The position numbers and the translations under genes are program-made. Positions 53,660 to 62,360 of a stretch of DNA of 64,000 nt are shown one piece after another. The notes under the pieces were generated by a model. It was not told the origin of the DNA. It made no database searches and worked only from the letters and a program-made list of their open reading frames with translations. The stretch is from Bacillus paramycoides (GTDB lineage Bacteria; Bacillota; Bacilli; Bacillales; Bacillaceae_G): contig NZ_MAOI01000031.1 in the NCBI RefSeq assembly GCF_001884235.1, forward strand, positions 1 to 64,000, written 5' to 3'. Numbering within the stretch: position 1 is the stretch's first letter; the number at the start of each line of letters is the position of its first letter.

Positions 53660-54523
53660 TTACATACTTATTTTTATAGAAGTTTCAAAATCAACAACGC
53701 AATAGTCAAAATCAGGATTTAGTTTTTTATCATATGCTTTATTTCCCAATACCTTATTAACGACATTTATCTTTTTTGACATTATCTTTATGACTGGATT
53801 AAATGTTTTAATAAAGTGGACTTTCTTACCCACGTTGATAGCCATAAGATTAATAATATCTTTCGTACTAACATATTCTTTATTTTGCGGGAAAAATACC
53901 CCGTCCAACTCTTTGTCAATAACAACCTTTAAAAATTCACACAGGTTATCGATGAATATCATACTTCTTTCATTACTTATCTCAGGAAAAATTGGTGATT
54001 TTTGCGCCAGCGTTTTCAGCCTAGGAAAATTCCCTCTACAGTTTGGTCCATACACCATTGGCGTTCGTACCATAACCGTTTTAAATTTATTACTATTCAT
54101 TTTTTGAATAGCTAAATCAGCTTCGAGCTTACTTCGCCCATAAAAATCAATAGGACTTGGCTCGGTCTCTGCAGTAATAATTTTAGATTCACCTAATTTT
54201 CCATCTGCACCGTAGATAATCATGCTACTCATAAAAATGAATTGCTTAACATTTTCTTTTTCAGCTTTTTCTGCAATGTTAATCGCTAAATCCCTATTAA
54301 TTTTATAATACATTTCTTCCATTTTAGGATCAGCTGAAACATGTGCTATTCCAGCTACGTGTAAAATAACATCATATTGGGAAAAGTCCTTTTGTTTCCA
54401 TCCATCATTTCTAACAGATATTTTATCAACATCATATTGACTTGACCAATTACTAACCCATTTCTCAAAATTTGTTCCTATGTAACTTTCTTTTCCAGTT
54501 ATTAAAATTCGTTTCTTGTTCAT
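53660..54523 (-). CDS. NAD-dependent sugar epimerase/4-keto reductase
   Basis: A 287-residue SDR protein with RILITGKESYIGTNFEKWV, VILHVAGIAHVS, FMSSMIIYG, FYGRSKLEADLAIQ (Tyr/Lys) and MVRTPMVYGPNCRGNFPRL. It resembles the reductases that act on UDP-4-keto-6-deoxy-GlcNAc (WbpV/WreQ type), which together with a CapD-like dehydratase and a WbpL-like transferase produce and use UDP-QuiNAc or UDP-FucNAc. Both partner genes are present here. Its ATG directly follows the stop of the sugar transferase (TAAATG). Confidence 0.8.
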   Translation of the reverse strand: MNKKRILITGKESYIGTNFEKWVSNWSSQYDVDKISVRNDGWKQKDFSQYDVILHVAGIAHVSADPKMEEMYYKINRDLAINIAEKAEKENVKQFIFMSSMIIYGADGKLGESKIITAETEPSPIDFYGRSKLEADLAIQKMNSNKFKTVMVRTPMVYGPNCRGNFPRLKTLAQKSPIFPEISNERSMIFIDNLCEFLKVVIDKELDGVFFPQNKEYVSTKDIINLMAINVGKKVHFIKTFNPVIKIMSKKINVVNKVLGNKAYDKKLNPDFDYCVVDFETSIKISM

Positions 54524-55159
54524 TTATGAACTAGCCCCTTTTCTCATTTCGGGGTTTTGTTCACTATTATTATTTTTCCCTTCCTTAACTCCTTCAGATT
54601 TTAAAACACTTTTTATAGTCATAAAAAACACCTTCAAATCAAATAATGGTGACAATTTCTTTACATATTCACCATCTAGTTTCGCTTTTACATCAATAGG
54701 AAGTTCATCTCGTCCGTTTATTTGTGCCCATCCCGTTAATCCTGGAACAACATCATTTGCACCATATTTATCACGTTCTTCGATTAAGTCATATTGATTC
54801 CAAAGTGCAGGACGGGGACCAATTATACTCATTTCACCCTTAATAATATTTATAATTTGTGGGAGTTCATCCAAACTTGTTTTCCGCAAAAATTTACCAA
54901 CTTTTGTGATATACATTTCAGGATCTTCCAAAAGATGAGTAGGCATATCTTTTGGTGTATCAATCCTCATTGTTCTAAACTTTAAAATATAAAATTCTTT
55001 TTTCCCTTTACCAATACGGCGTTGTTTAAATAACACAGGGCCCTTGGAATCCAGCTTTATACAAATTATTAATAATAAGAATAAAGGTGATGATACTACT
55101 AACCCTATAATTGCAAAGATACAATCTATTATTTGTTTCAAACTCTTTTTATATATCAC
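54524..55159 (-). CDS. Undecaprenyl-phosphate sugar-1-phosphate transferase (initiating)
   Basis: A 211-residue bacterial sugar transferase with one N-terminal membrane segment (about 8-35) and the family motifs PVLFKQRRIG, FYILKFRTMR, KTSLDELPQIINIIKGEMSIIGPRP and VPGLTGWAQINGRDELP. It transfers the first sugar phosphate onto undecaprenyl phosphate. I prefer the GTG start at 55159, which has GAGGTGG eight bases before it, over the frame start at 55171 inside that site. Confidence 0.92.
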   Translation of the reverse strand: MIYKKSLKQIIDCIFAIIGLVVSSPLFLLLIICIKLDSKGPVLFKQRRIGKGKKEFYILKFRTMRIDTPKDMPTHLLEDPEMYITKVGKFLRKTSLDELPQIINIIKGEMSIIGPRPALWNQYDLIEERDKYGANDVVPGLTGWAQINGRDELPIDVKAKLDGEYVKKLSPLFDLKVFFMTIKSVLKSEGVKEGKNNNSEQNPEMRKGASS

Positions 55160-55212
55160 TTTTATTACCACCTCAATTTTCTCAGCATACGGATAAATGA
55201 TTTAGAAACAAG

Positions 55213-57024
55213 CTAGCTTTTAATTAAAACTTTACTATTAGCAATCTCTAACAATCTTTCTCTTATATCTTCTTTACTCATTTTTTCAAAATCATTCATA
55301 AACTGCCTTAAAATCCCCTGGTCCATCAATACAGCTTTTCCTATATGGATTTTAGGGAATATTTGTTCAGGATGAATTTCTCCTTCGTTTAAGAGCTCTT
55401 CATACATCTTCTCCCCTGGTCTTAGTCCAGTAAACTCGATTCCAATTTCTTCAATAGAATATCCAGAAAGAGTAATAAGATTTTTTGCTAAGTCAACAAT
55501 TTTAACTGGATCTCCCATATCAAGAACAAATAGCTCTCCACCTTTTGCTAACGTTCCAGCTTGAATAACTAGTCTTGAAGCTTCTGGTATTGTCATAAAG
55601 TAACGAATCATATCAGGATGAGTAACTGTTACAGGCCCACCTTTTTGAATTTGCTTCTTAAATAATGGGATTACACTTCCCCTACTCCCAAGAACATTAC
55701 CAAATCGAACAGCAACGAATCTTGTATTCGTACTCACTGCTGCCAAATGTTGTACAAGCATTTCTGCAAATCGTTTTGTAGCCCCCATTACATTCGTCGG
55801 ATTTACAGCTTTATCTGTAGAAACCATGACAAACGTATTTACTTTAAATGTATCAGCTGCTTCTGCAACATTTTTTGTACCAAAAATATTATTTTTCACA
55901 GCCTCTTCAGGGTTACGTTCCATTAAAGGCACATGTTTATGTGCAGCTGCATGATACACAATGTATGGACGATGCTTCTTCATTATTTCAAAGATTTTAT
56001 GGCGATCTTGTACATCAGCAATTTCTGTAGTAATTTCGATCGAATCCTTGTATGTAACTCGCATTTCCATTTCAATATTATAAATGCTGTTTTCACCATG
56101 CCCTAAAAGAACAATTTTTGCAGGCTTATACTTCATCACTTGACGACAAATCTCTGATCCAATCGATCCACCTGCACCTGTCACTAAAATTGTTTTACCT
56201 GTAATCTTTTCTCCAATTCCTGCGTCGTCTAACTGAATTGGTTCTCTTCCTAATAAATCCTCTACTTGCACATCACGCACTTCATTGACAGACACTTTAC
56301 CATCTAGAAGGTCCTCAAGCATCGGTACAATTTGAGTTTTCGCCTTCGTTTTCGTACATCTCTCAAAAATCTCATTTATTTGTTTTCTATTTAAAGAAGG
56401 AATAGCAATGATAATATGTTCAATATCATTATCTTCTACAATTTCTTTAATATGATTTGTCATACCAACAACTGGTACATTATAAATCTCTAATTTTTGT
56501 TTATTTTTATCATCATCCACAAATGCAATTGGAAATAAATCTGCTTCTTTATTATGTTGTAATTGTCTTACTACCATAGTTCCTGCTGAACCTGCACCGA
56601 CAATTAGTGTTCTTTTTTTATTCGTATCTTTTGCAATATATGTATCACGGAACATGCGCCATACGAAACGCGAACCACCAATCAATAATAAATGTAGCAT
56701 CCATGCAATTGCTAAAATTCGAACATAAATATCATGATTTATAATTTGTTGAACAATTGCTGTTACGATAATAGACAGAGTGATTGCTTTGAATATTTGT
56801 TTCAATTCACCAATACTTGCATATTCCCATGCTTTATTGTATAGCTTATACATACTTGCAAAAATATGATGACTACACAATAATGTAATAGAACTAATAA
56901 CTACTGTCGTAGGAATTTTATTTAATACATTAGGATGTATAAACCAATAACTTAAGTACACGGCAGTTAATACAATAAATGAATCTAATAAAATTAATAA
57001 TGAGAGCCGTCTTCGATAACTCAA
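55213..57024 (-). CDS. epsC: Membrane-bound UDP-GlcNAc 4,6-dehydratase, CapD/EpsC/PglF-like
   Basis: A 603-residue protein: four membrane helices (about 8-105), a first Rossmann domain with VGAGSAGTMVVRQL, and a second SDR domain with LVTGAGGSIGSEICRQ (about 284-300). The active site shows STDKAVNPTNVMGATKRFAE, in which Met replaces the usual Tyr, as in the FlaA1/PglF/CapD dehydratases. It produces UDP-4-keto-6-deoxy-GlcNAc, the precursor of QuiNAc, FucNAc or bacillosamine. TTG 57024 is the start. EpsC of B. subtilis is the closest well-known analogue in gene order. Confidence 0.92.
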   Translation of the reverse strand: MSYRRRLSLLILLDSFIVLTAVYLSYWFIHPNVLNKIPTTVVISSITLLCSHHIFASMYKLYNKAWEYASIGELKQIFKAITLSIIVTAIVQQIINHDIYVRILAIAWMLHLLLIGGSRFVWRMFRDTYIAKDTNKKRTLIVGAGSAGTMVVRQLQHNKEADLFPIAFVDDDKNKQKLEIYNVPVVGMTNHIKEIVEDNDIEHIIIAIPSLNRKQINEIFERCTKTKAKTQIVPMLEDLLDGKVSVNEVRDVQVEDLLGREPIQLDDAGIGEKITGKTILVTGAGGSIGSEICRQVMKYKPAKIVLLGHGENSIYNIEMEMRVTYKDSIEITTEIADVQDRHKIFEIMKKHRPYIVYHAAAHKHVPLMERNPEEAVKNNIFGTKNVAEAADTFKVNTFVMVSTDKAVNPTNVMGATKRFAEMLVQHLAAVSTNTRFVAVRFGNVLGSRGSVIPLFKKQIQKGGPVTVTHPDMIRYFMTIPEASRLVIQAGTLAKGGELFVLDMGDPVKIVDLAKNLITLSGYSIEEIGIEFTGLRPGEKMYEELLNEGEIHPEQIFPKIHIGKAVLMDQGILRQFMNDFEKMSKEDIRERLLEIANSKVLIKS

Positions 57025-57084
57025 TATACCTGTTCCCTTCTGTATATAAATATTATTTAATTAATAATAAAAAAGGACATTCTC

Positions 57085-57966
57085 TTATGAATGTACTTCA
57101 TCTTTTTTTATAAGTTTCTTCATGTATTTCATCAAATCTGCTTTCAATTCTTCATTTTGAAGTGCCATCTCAATCGTAGTCTTAATAAACCCAAACTTCT
57201 CCCCAACATCATAGCGTATTCCTTCAAAATCATAAGCAAATACTCGTTGAATTTCATTTAAACGTTGAATCGCATCTGTCAACTGAATTTCTCCACCAGC
57301 ACCTGTTTGTTGATCTTCAAGGAACATAAAGATTTCTGGTGTTAATACATAGCGACCCATAATTGCTAAATTAGATGGTGCTGTACCTTGAGCTGGCTTC
57401 TCTACAAATTGACGCACTTGATAACGGCGGTCATTTTGCTCAATCGGATCGATAATTCCATAACGGTGTGTCTCATTTTCTGGCACTGTCTGTACCCCAA
57501 TAACAGATGATTGTGTTCCTTCATATTGATCCATTAATTGACGTAAACATGGCGTATCCGCTTGCACAATATCATCACCAAGTAATACTGCAAATGGCTC
57601 ATTTCCAATAAATTTACGTGCACACCATACCGCATGTCCAAGTCCTTTAGGTTCTTTTTGTCTTATGTAATGAATGTTAATTTTTGAAGAAGCTTGCACT
57701 TTTTCAAGCATTTCGTACTTTCCTTTTTCGAGTAAGTTTTGTTCTAACTCAAAAGAGTGATCGAAATGATCTTCAATTGCACGTTTTCCTTTTCCAGTAA
57801 CAATAATAATATCTTCGATTCCTGATTCTATCGCTTCTTCTACTATGTATTGAATTGTCGGTTTATCAACGATAGGTAACATTTCTTTCGGCATTGCTTT
57901 CGTTGCTGGTAAAAACCTCGTTCCCAGTCCCGCAGCTGGGATAATCGCTTTTCTTACTTTTTTCAA
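57085..57966 (-). CDS. galU: UTP-glucose-1-phosphate uridylyltransferase
   Basis: A 293-residue nucleotidyltransferase: [31 protein letters not shown], with the GLGTR loop and uridine site, then [30 protein letters not shown] and [16 protein letters not shown]. It makes UDP-glucose, the substrate of the dehydrogenase further down the operon. The start is TTG 57966 with GGGGGA before it. It is the first gene after the structured leader and terminator at 58011-58200. Confidence 0.95.
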   Translation of the reverse strand: MKKVRKAIIPAAGLGTRFLPATKAMPKEMLPIVDKPTIQYIVEEAIESGIEDIIIVTGKGKRAIEDHFDHSFELEQNLLEKGKYEMLEKVQASSKINIHYIRQKEPKGLGHAVWCARKFIGNEPFAVLLGDDIVQADTPCLRQLMDQYEGTQSSVIGVQTVPENETHRYGIIDPIEQNDRRYQVRQFVEKPAQGTAPSNLAIMGRYVLTPEIFMFLEDQQTGAGGEIQLTDAIQRLNEIQRVFAYDFEGIRYDVGEKFGFIKTTIEMALQNEELKADLMKYMKKLIKKDEVHS

Positions 57967-58010
57967 TTCTAGTCCCCCTATATATCGTTTTATCTATATG
58001 TAGCGATAAC

Positions 58011-58058
58011 AAAAACCCTACCTATAGAGTCATAGTTATAACTCCATAGGTAGAGTTT
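58011..58058 (-). terminator. Terminator/attenuator directly after the EAR-like RNA
   Basis: ACCCTACCTATAGAGT (58015-58030) pairs with ACTCCATAGGTAGAGT (58041-58056) with two mismatches; the minus strand continues in GGGTTTTTGTT. It stands between the phosphatase gene and galU, where it would stop transcription unless antitermination acts. Confidence 0.8.
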
Positions 58059-58075
58059 CTATCATAAATAAAATT

Positions 58076-58200
58076 ATGGGCATCTAACCCATCCTCACGC
58101 CATACTCCCGACGACAAGCGTCTAAGGTAGGCACGAAATAAAATTTCTACCCACAGCACGACCGAGTGCCTCCGTTGATAACGGTTAGGAGACATCACCT
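58076..58200 (-). ncRNA. Candidate EAR (eps-associated) antitermination RNA
   Basis: About 125 bases between the phosphatase stop and a terminator, without a gene but GC-richer than the surroundings and full of complementary segments (for example ATGGG/CCCAT at its 3' end, and GGAGGCACTCGGTCGTGCTGTGGG on the minus strand). Position, size and strand match the EAR element that sits between the eps kinase genes and the first synthesis genes in Bacillales and lets RNA polymerase pass terminators. I rely on position and general composition, not on a covariance match. Confidence 0.6.
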
Positions 58201-58209
58201 GTTCTTTAT

Positions 58210-58977
58210 TTAAAAGATACCGAACAATTTTTTACGACGAATTTGTTCTGGGTCTTCTTTATAAATTGCTTTTCCGCTAATTAATAAATACGGGTTCTCC
58301 TTTAAATCACTCATAGCGTTCATTCCGAATTCTTTTTCGATTAATTCATAGCTTTCCGCTAAATGAAATCCTCTTGATGTTGTGTTATGTGCATCTGATG
58401 CGATCATATGTGTTAAATTATGTTCTACAAGTTGGAGTGAGAATTTTTTTATCTTTTTGCCGAAATTTCCTAGCAAGCTACCTGCCGTTACTTGTGTTAA
58501 TGCACCCTTACTTACAAGGTTATATAACTTATCTGGCCGCTCGATTAACTCGGCATTACGTTCTGGATGAACGATAATCGGGATTATCCCTTTAACGCGT
58601 AGTTCATATAATAATTGTTCTGCATAGCGAGGTACATGATTAGATGGAAACTCAATTAATATGTATTTATCTGTTTCATTTAAAGTAACAATTTTACCAG
58701 CTTCGTAGTCTCCTAATAAATCACCATATAATCTGACCTCTTGCCCCGGTAAAATTTTGAGCGGAATTTCATTTTGTTGTAGTTCATCATTTAATTGTTT
58801 CACTTGATGAATAATAGAAGTGCGTTCATTTACATATTTTCCATTTTGATGGTGTGGTGTAGCGACAATTGTATGAATTCCTTCTTGCACGGCCTTTTGT
58901 GCCATCGCTAAACTATCTGTTACTGTTTGTGCACCGTCATCGATGCCAGATAAAATGTGACAATGTAAATCAATCAT
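58210..58977 (-). CDS. PHP-type protein-tyrosine phosphatase, YwqE/CpsB-like
   Basis: A 255-residue manganese-dependent phosphatase. Metal ligands are in MIDLHCHILSGIDDG (HxH plus DD), ATPHHQNGKY, LPGQEVRLYGD, PIIVHPERN and SDAHN. It removes phosphate from the tyrosine cluster of the BY-kinase encoded upstream and so controls polymer synthesis. ATG 58977 with GAGGGAGGG upstream is chosen over a longer frame to 59031, which lies in a palindrome. Confidence 0.92.
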   Translation of the reverse strand: MIDLHCHILSGIDDGAQTVTDSLAMAQKAVQEGIHTIVATPHHQNGKYVNERTSIIHQVKQLNDELQQNEIPLKILPGQEVRLYGDLLGDYEAGKIVTLNETDKYILIEFPSNHVPRYAEQLLYELRVKGIIPIIVHPERNAELIERPDKLYNLVSKGALTQVTAGSLLGNFGKKIKKFSLQLVEHNLTHMIASDAHNTTSRGFHLAESYELIEKEFGMNAMSDLKENPYLLISGKAIYKEDPEQIRRKKLFGIF

Positions 58978-59006
58978 TCTTCTCACCCTCCCTCTCGTAT
59001 AAAAAT

Positions 59007-59054
59007 CTTTTTTCCCTTGAATATGAGACATGTCTCATATTCAAGGGAAAAAAG
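59007..59054. terminator. 48-bp perfect palindrome between kinase and phosphatase genes
   Basis: The two 24-base halves, centred between 59030 and 59031, are exact reverse complements (core CCCTTGAATATGAGACA on one side), with no loop spacing and with T and A runs at the ends. It can act as a terminator in both directions and, in DNA, extrude a cruciform. It splits the wzz-kinase pair from the phosphatase gene. Confidence 0.85.
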
Positions 59055-59086
59055 GAGATATGTTCTTGGCATATCTCACTTTTTAA

Positions 59087-59791
59087 TTAATTTGCACCAT
59101 AGTAATAATATAAGCCCTGTTCACGTTCACGATCATTTAGAACAACACCTAACAATTTACCTTTTGCAGATTCTAATAATCCTTTTGCTTTTACCGCTGT
59201 TTCCTTTTCTGTTGATTCACTACGAACGACAAGAATAGATGCATCACATACATTTGCCATAATTTGCGCATCTGTTACAGCTAAAATTGGCGGTAAATCA
59301 AAGATAACTAAATCGTACATACTGTATGCCTGTCCAAGAAGTTCTTGCATTGATTTCGAACCTAATAATTCTGCTGGATTTGGTGGTATTGGACCGCATG
59401 CTAGGAAGTGTAAATTATCAATAGATGTCATTTGTACACATTTCTCTAAACGTTCGCTATTCGTTAATACATTCGTTAATCCGGAAATATTATCCACTTG
59501 GAACATTTGATGCATCGCTGGTTTACGCATATCTGCATCAATTAACAATACTTTCTTTCCTTGTTGAGCGAAGACGACTGCCATATTCGCTGTCGTTGTT
59601 GTTTTCCCCTCACTTGGGTTCGCAGACGTTACCATTAACGAATGTAAGTTTGTATCAACAGATGCAAACTCGATATTCGTTCGAATATTACGATATTGTT
59701 CTGAAATTGGTGACTTTGGTTGTTGATGAGCAATTAATTGACGACGTTGACGATGATTTTTTTTCTTCTTGAATAAACTATTAAGAGCCAA
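59087..59791 (-). CDS. epsB: Bacterial tyrosine (BY) kinase, CpsD/EpsB-like
   Basis: A 234-residue cytoplasmic P-loop kinase. Walker A is NPSEGKTTT, Walker A' LLIDADMRKP with both Asp, and Walker B VIFDLPP, where the usual Thr of DTPP is Leu. The C-terminus has a tyrosine cluster (LYYYYGAN), the autophosphorylation site. It works with the Wzz-like modulator encoded just upstream (11-base overlap), whose cytoplasmic tail activates it. TTG 59791 is the start, GAGGGG eight bases before it. Confidence 0.92.
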   Translation of the reverse strand: MALNSLFKKKKNHRQRRQLIAHQQPKSPISEQYRNIRTNIEFASVDTNLHSLMVTSANPSEGKTTTTANMAVVFAQQGKKVLLIDADMRKPAMHQMFQVDNISGLTNVLTNSERLEKCVQMTSIDNLHFLACGPIPPNPAELLGSKSMQELLGQAYSMYDLVIFDLPPILAVTDAQIMANVCDASILVVRSESTEKETAVKAKGLLESAKGKLLGVVLNDREREQGLYYYYGAN

Positions 59792-60524
59792 TTGTTTGTC
59801 CCCTCACTTTTCTTGATGATGGAGCATGTGATTTCACGTTCGTTGTTTCTTCATCCATACGAGCAACAATACCTAACACTGGTAAGCCAAGTAAGTTTTC
59901 TACATCTTCTTCTTTTTTCACTGTGTTATCTAAGTATTCTAGTAGGAATGCAAGACCCACTGAAGCCATTAAGCCAACAACGAAAGCAATTGCCACATTT
60001 AACATCGGGCTTGGTTTAATTGGAGATTGATTTTCTGCAACTTCTGCTTTCGATAATACAGTTACGTTATCAACATTCATAATTTTTGCAACTTCACCTT
60101 TAAATACATCCGCGGTTGCATTTGCAATATCACGAGCTAGTTTCGGATCTTTATCCTCAGCTGTAACAGAAATAACCTGTGAATCTTTTTCATTTGCAAC
60201 ATTAATCTTTCCTGTTAAAGCTTGTGCTGTCATATTTAAATTTAATTTTTCATTCACTTGATCTAAGATTACCGGACTTTTAATAATAACCTTATATGTA
60301 TTCGTTAATTGAATATTCGTTTGAACTTCACCAGCTTGAATCATTGCCCCTTCTTGCTTCTTCTGGTTCACAAGAATTTGCGTTGAAGATTGATAGATTG
60401 GTGTCATGAAGAAGAAGCTAATGATAGCACTTACAATAGCTGCACCAAAGGCGATTACGAGGATCATTGCTAAACGTTTTTTTAAGATATGAAATAACTC
60501 TTTTAAACTAATTGTTTCTTCCAT
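59781..60524 (-). CDS. epsA: Chain-length modulator, Wzz/CapA/EpsA-like
   Basis: A 247-residue protein with a Wzz domain: an N-terminal cytoplasmic part (EETISLKELFHILKKR), membrane helix 1 (about 18-38), an extracellular helical part (about 40-170), and helix 2 (about 172-195, SPIKPSPMLNVAIAFVVGL with the Pro-rich motif). It ends in a short cytoplasmic tail that activates the BY-kinase. ATG 60524 is chosen, with GGAGG five bases before it. It appears to be the first gene of the main transcript; the terminator at 60745-60777 isolates it from the upstream kinase. Confidence 0.92.
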   Translation of the reverse strand: MEETISLKELFHILKKRLAMILVIAFGAAIVSAIISFFFMTPIYQSSTQILVNQKKQEGAMIQAGEVQTNIQLTNTYKVIIKSPVILDQVNEKLNLNMTAQALTGKINVANEKDSQVISVTAEDKDPKLARDIANATADVFKGEVAKIMNVDNVTVLSKAEVAENQSPIKPSPMLNVAIAFVVGLMASVGLAFLLEYLDNTVKKEEDVENLLGLPVLGIVARMDEETTNVKSHAPSSRKVRGQTIGS

Positions 60525-60744
60525 AAGTTCCTCCAACTTTCTAAAATTTGCACATAAGAAAAATTATAACATATTATCTTACATTTTTTATTTTAGTTAT
60601 TTATTTTATATTAGTTCATAACAAACAAGTATAATCTTACAAAATAATCTTAAATATGACAACACATTCCAATGATTTTCCAAATTTTTTATTTTATCAT
60701 GTTTTTTATACTATGTAACTTGATAAAGAATTTTCAGAAAATAT

Positions 60745-60780
60745 AAAAAGCCAATAAGTATTTCTTATTGGCTTTTTATA
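60745..60780 (-). terminator. Terminator of the stand-alone BY-kinase gene
   Basis: AAAAAGCCAATAAG (60745-60758) pairs with CTTATTGGCTTTTT (60764-60777). Confidence 0.88.
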
Positions 60781-60782
60781 TT

Positions 60783-61460
60783 TTAGTAATAACCATATTG
60801 CTCTTGTTCTTCTCTTTTATCGTTTAAAACGACACCAAGTATTTTCCCTGATGCTTTATCTAATATTTGTTTCGCTTTTACGATTTTGTCTTTTTCTGTT
60901 TTTTCACTGCGCACGACAAGTATGATTCCATCACATTTGTTCGCAAGTATTTGTGCATCGGTAACAGCAAGGACAGGTGGTGTGTCGATTAAAACAATAT
61001 CAAACATGTTATATGCTTCTAGCAAGGCCTCGTCCATCGCTCGATTTCCTAATAGTTCAGCTGGGTTTGGCGGAATTGGACCTGCCGCCATTAAATATAC
61101 GTTCTCTATATCTGTTTTTTGAATGCATTGCATTAATTTCGCTTGTCCTGATAGTAGGCTAGTTAATCCATTTGAATTATGAATTGCAAATAAGTTTTGA
61201 ATCGTCGGCTTACGTAAGTCAGCTCCGATTAATAAAACTTTTTTTCCTTGTTGGCCGAAAACAACTGCTAAGTTTGCGATTGTCGTTGTTTTTCCATCGC
61301 CTGGATCTGCCGAGGTAACAATGATAGAACGAACACGACTATCTACAGATGTAAATTCAATGTTTGTACGAATGTTACGATATTGTTCTGTAATACGCGA
61401 TTTAGGCTCTTTATGTGTAATTAATTGTCGTAATGGTTTTCTTTTCTTTCTCCCGAACAT
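60783..61460 (-). CDS. Second BY-kinase paralogue with altered Walker A' motif
   Basis: A 225-residue protein closely related to the kinase at 59087-59791. Walker A (DPGDGKTTT) and Walker B (VLIDTPP) are intact, but Walker A' reads LLIGADLRKP, so the first of its two Asp residues is Gly. The C-terminus is short in tyrosines (EQYGYY). It has its own terminator and no modulator gene in front. It may be a weak kinase, a regulator of the main kinase or a target. ATG 61460 is chosen, AGGAG nine bases upstream. Confidence 0.88.
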   Translation of the reverse strand: MFGRKKRKPLRQLITHKEPKSRITEQYRNIRTNIEFTSVDSRVRSIIVTSADPGDGKTTTIANLAVVFGQQGKKVLLIGADLRKPTIQNLFAIHNSNGLTSLLSGQAKLMQCIQKTDIENVYLMAAGPIPPNPAELLGNRAMDEALLEAYNMFDIVLIDTPPVLAVTDAQILANKCDGIILVVRSEKTEKDKIVKAKQILDKASGKILGVVLNDKREEQEQYGYY

Positions 61461-61809
61461 ATTCATAATCTCCTTTTGTGAAATGCGACATTTCCCTTTT
61501 CTCTCTCTTATGCTCGATTTCATACGTCTAATTAATATTTTGTATCGCTAACTTCCCCACACCTCATCATAATCAATAACATTCTACTTTGTCTTATATA
61601 GATACCTTAACAATATGACAATGACTTCACTTCTTTAATACCTTTATCATTTATCCTATTTTCTAAATAAATGATAAAGGTATTATATGGCAATTACCAT
61701 ATAATTACAAGTTATTTTCTGACTAGTTTGTATTTTAATAATTCCATCGATATATTAATGAAATAAAAAAATCTTCCTGTATTTTTACAAGAAGATTTTT
61801 TTGTTTTAT
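61461..61809. other. Intergenic region with tandem inverted repeats
   Basis: No gene. It contains a perfect 17-base inverted repeat (61637-61653 and 61668-61684, arm AATACCTTTATCATTTA, 14-base loop) that overlaps a second one (TTATATGG/CCATATAA, 61683-61704). Neither has a T run. They lie upstream of the second kinase gene and may be regulator sites. Confidence 0.6.
61765..61803 (-). terminator. Terminator of fabZ
   Basis: AAAAAATCTTC pairs with GAAGATTTTTT on the far side of a short loop; T run on the minus strand. Confidence 0.88.
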
Positions 61810-62244
61810 CTATTCTTTTTTTTCACCAATTGCAAATGTAATTTCAGCTTCACAAGCAACTTCACCATCTACTGTTGCGATTGCTTTTCCTTTTCCAATC
61901 GGACCACGTACGCGTGTCATTTCTACTTCTAGGCGAAGTTGATCACCTGGACGCACTTGTTTTTTGAAGCGACAGTTGTCGATGCCTGCGAAGAAAGCAA
62001 GTCTTCCGCGGTTTTCTTCTTTCTTTAATACAGCAACTGCCCCAACTTGTGCTAATGCTTCTACAATAAGTACGCCAGGCATAACTGCATAATCAGGAAA
62101 GTGTCCGTTAAAGAACTCCTCGTTTGCAGATACATTTTTAATTCCAACCGCTCTTTTTCCCTCATCCACTTCTAATATTTTATCAACAAGTAAAAATGGA
62201 TAGCGGTGAGGAATGATTTCTTTAATTTGTTCTATATTTAGCAT
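61810..62244 (-). CDS. fabZ: (3R)-hydroxyacyl-ACP dehydratase
   Basis: A 144-residue hot-dog fold enzyme that removes water in the elongation cycle of type II fatty acid synthesis. Catalytic His48 and Glu62 are in [30 protein letters not shown] near the start and [19 protein letters not shown] are also typical. Single gene with a terminator, AAGGGG before ATG 62244. The neighbours are mbl and spoIIID, similar to the B. subtilis mbl to ywpB (fabZ) region. Confidence 0.95.
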   Translation of the reverse strand: MLNIEQIKEIIPHRYPFLLVDKILEVDEGKRAVGIKNVSANEEFFNGHFPDYAVMPGVLIVEALAQVGAVAVLKKEENRGRLAFFAGIDNCRFKKQVRPGDQLRLEVEMTRVRGPIGKGKAIATVDGEVACEAEITFAIGEKKE

Positions 62245-62325
62245 ATAACAATCGCCCCTTTTACAATATTGGTCTTACCACTTGGACATATTGTTATTAT
62301 CCCATTTTGTTTATTATTTGTCATT

Positions 62326-62346
62326 ATAAAGTGAAACTTTAATCAG
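62326..62346. repeat. bcr1 end fragment
   Basis: ATAAAGTGAAACTTTAATCAG is identical to the right terminus plus flank of the full bcr1 copy at 2621-2773 (opposite orientation). The rest of the element is absent; an ATAAA at 62358-62362 could be the other flank of a nearly deleted copy. Confidence 0.65.
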
Positions 62347-62360
62347 TTCAGCTTCATATA

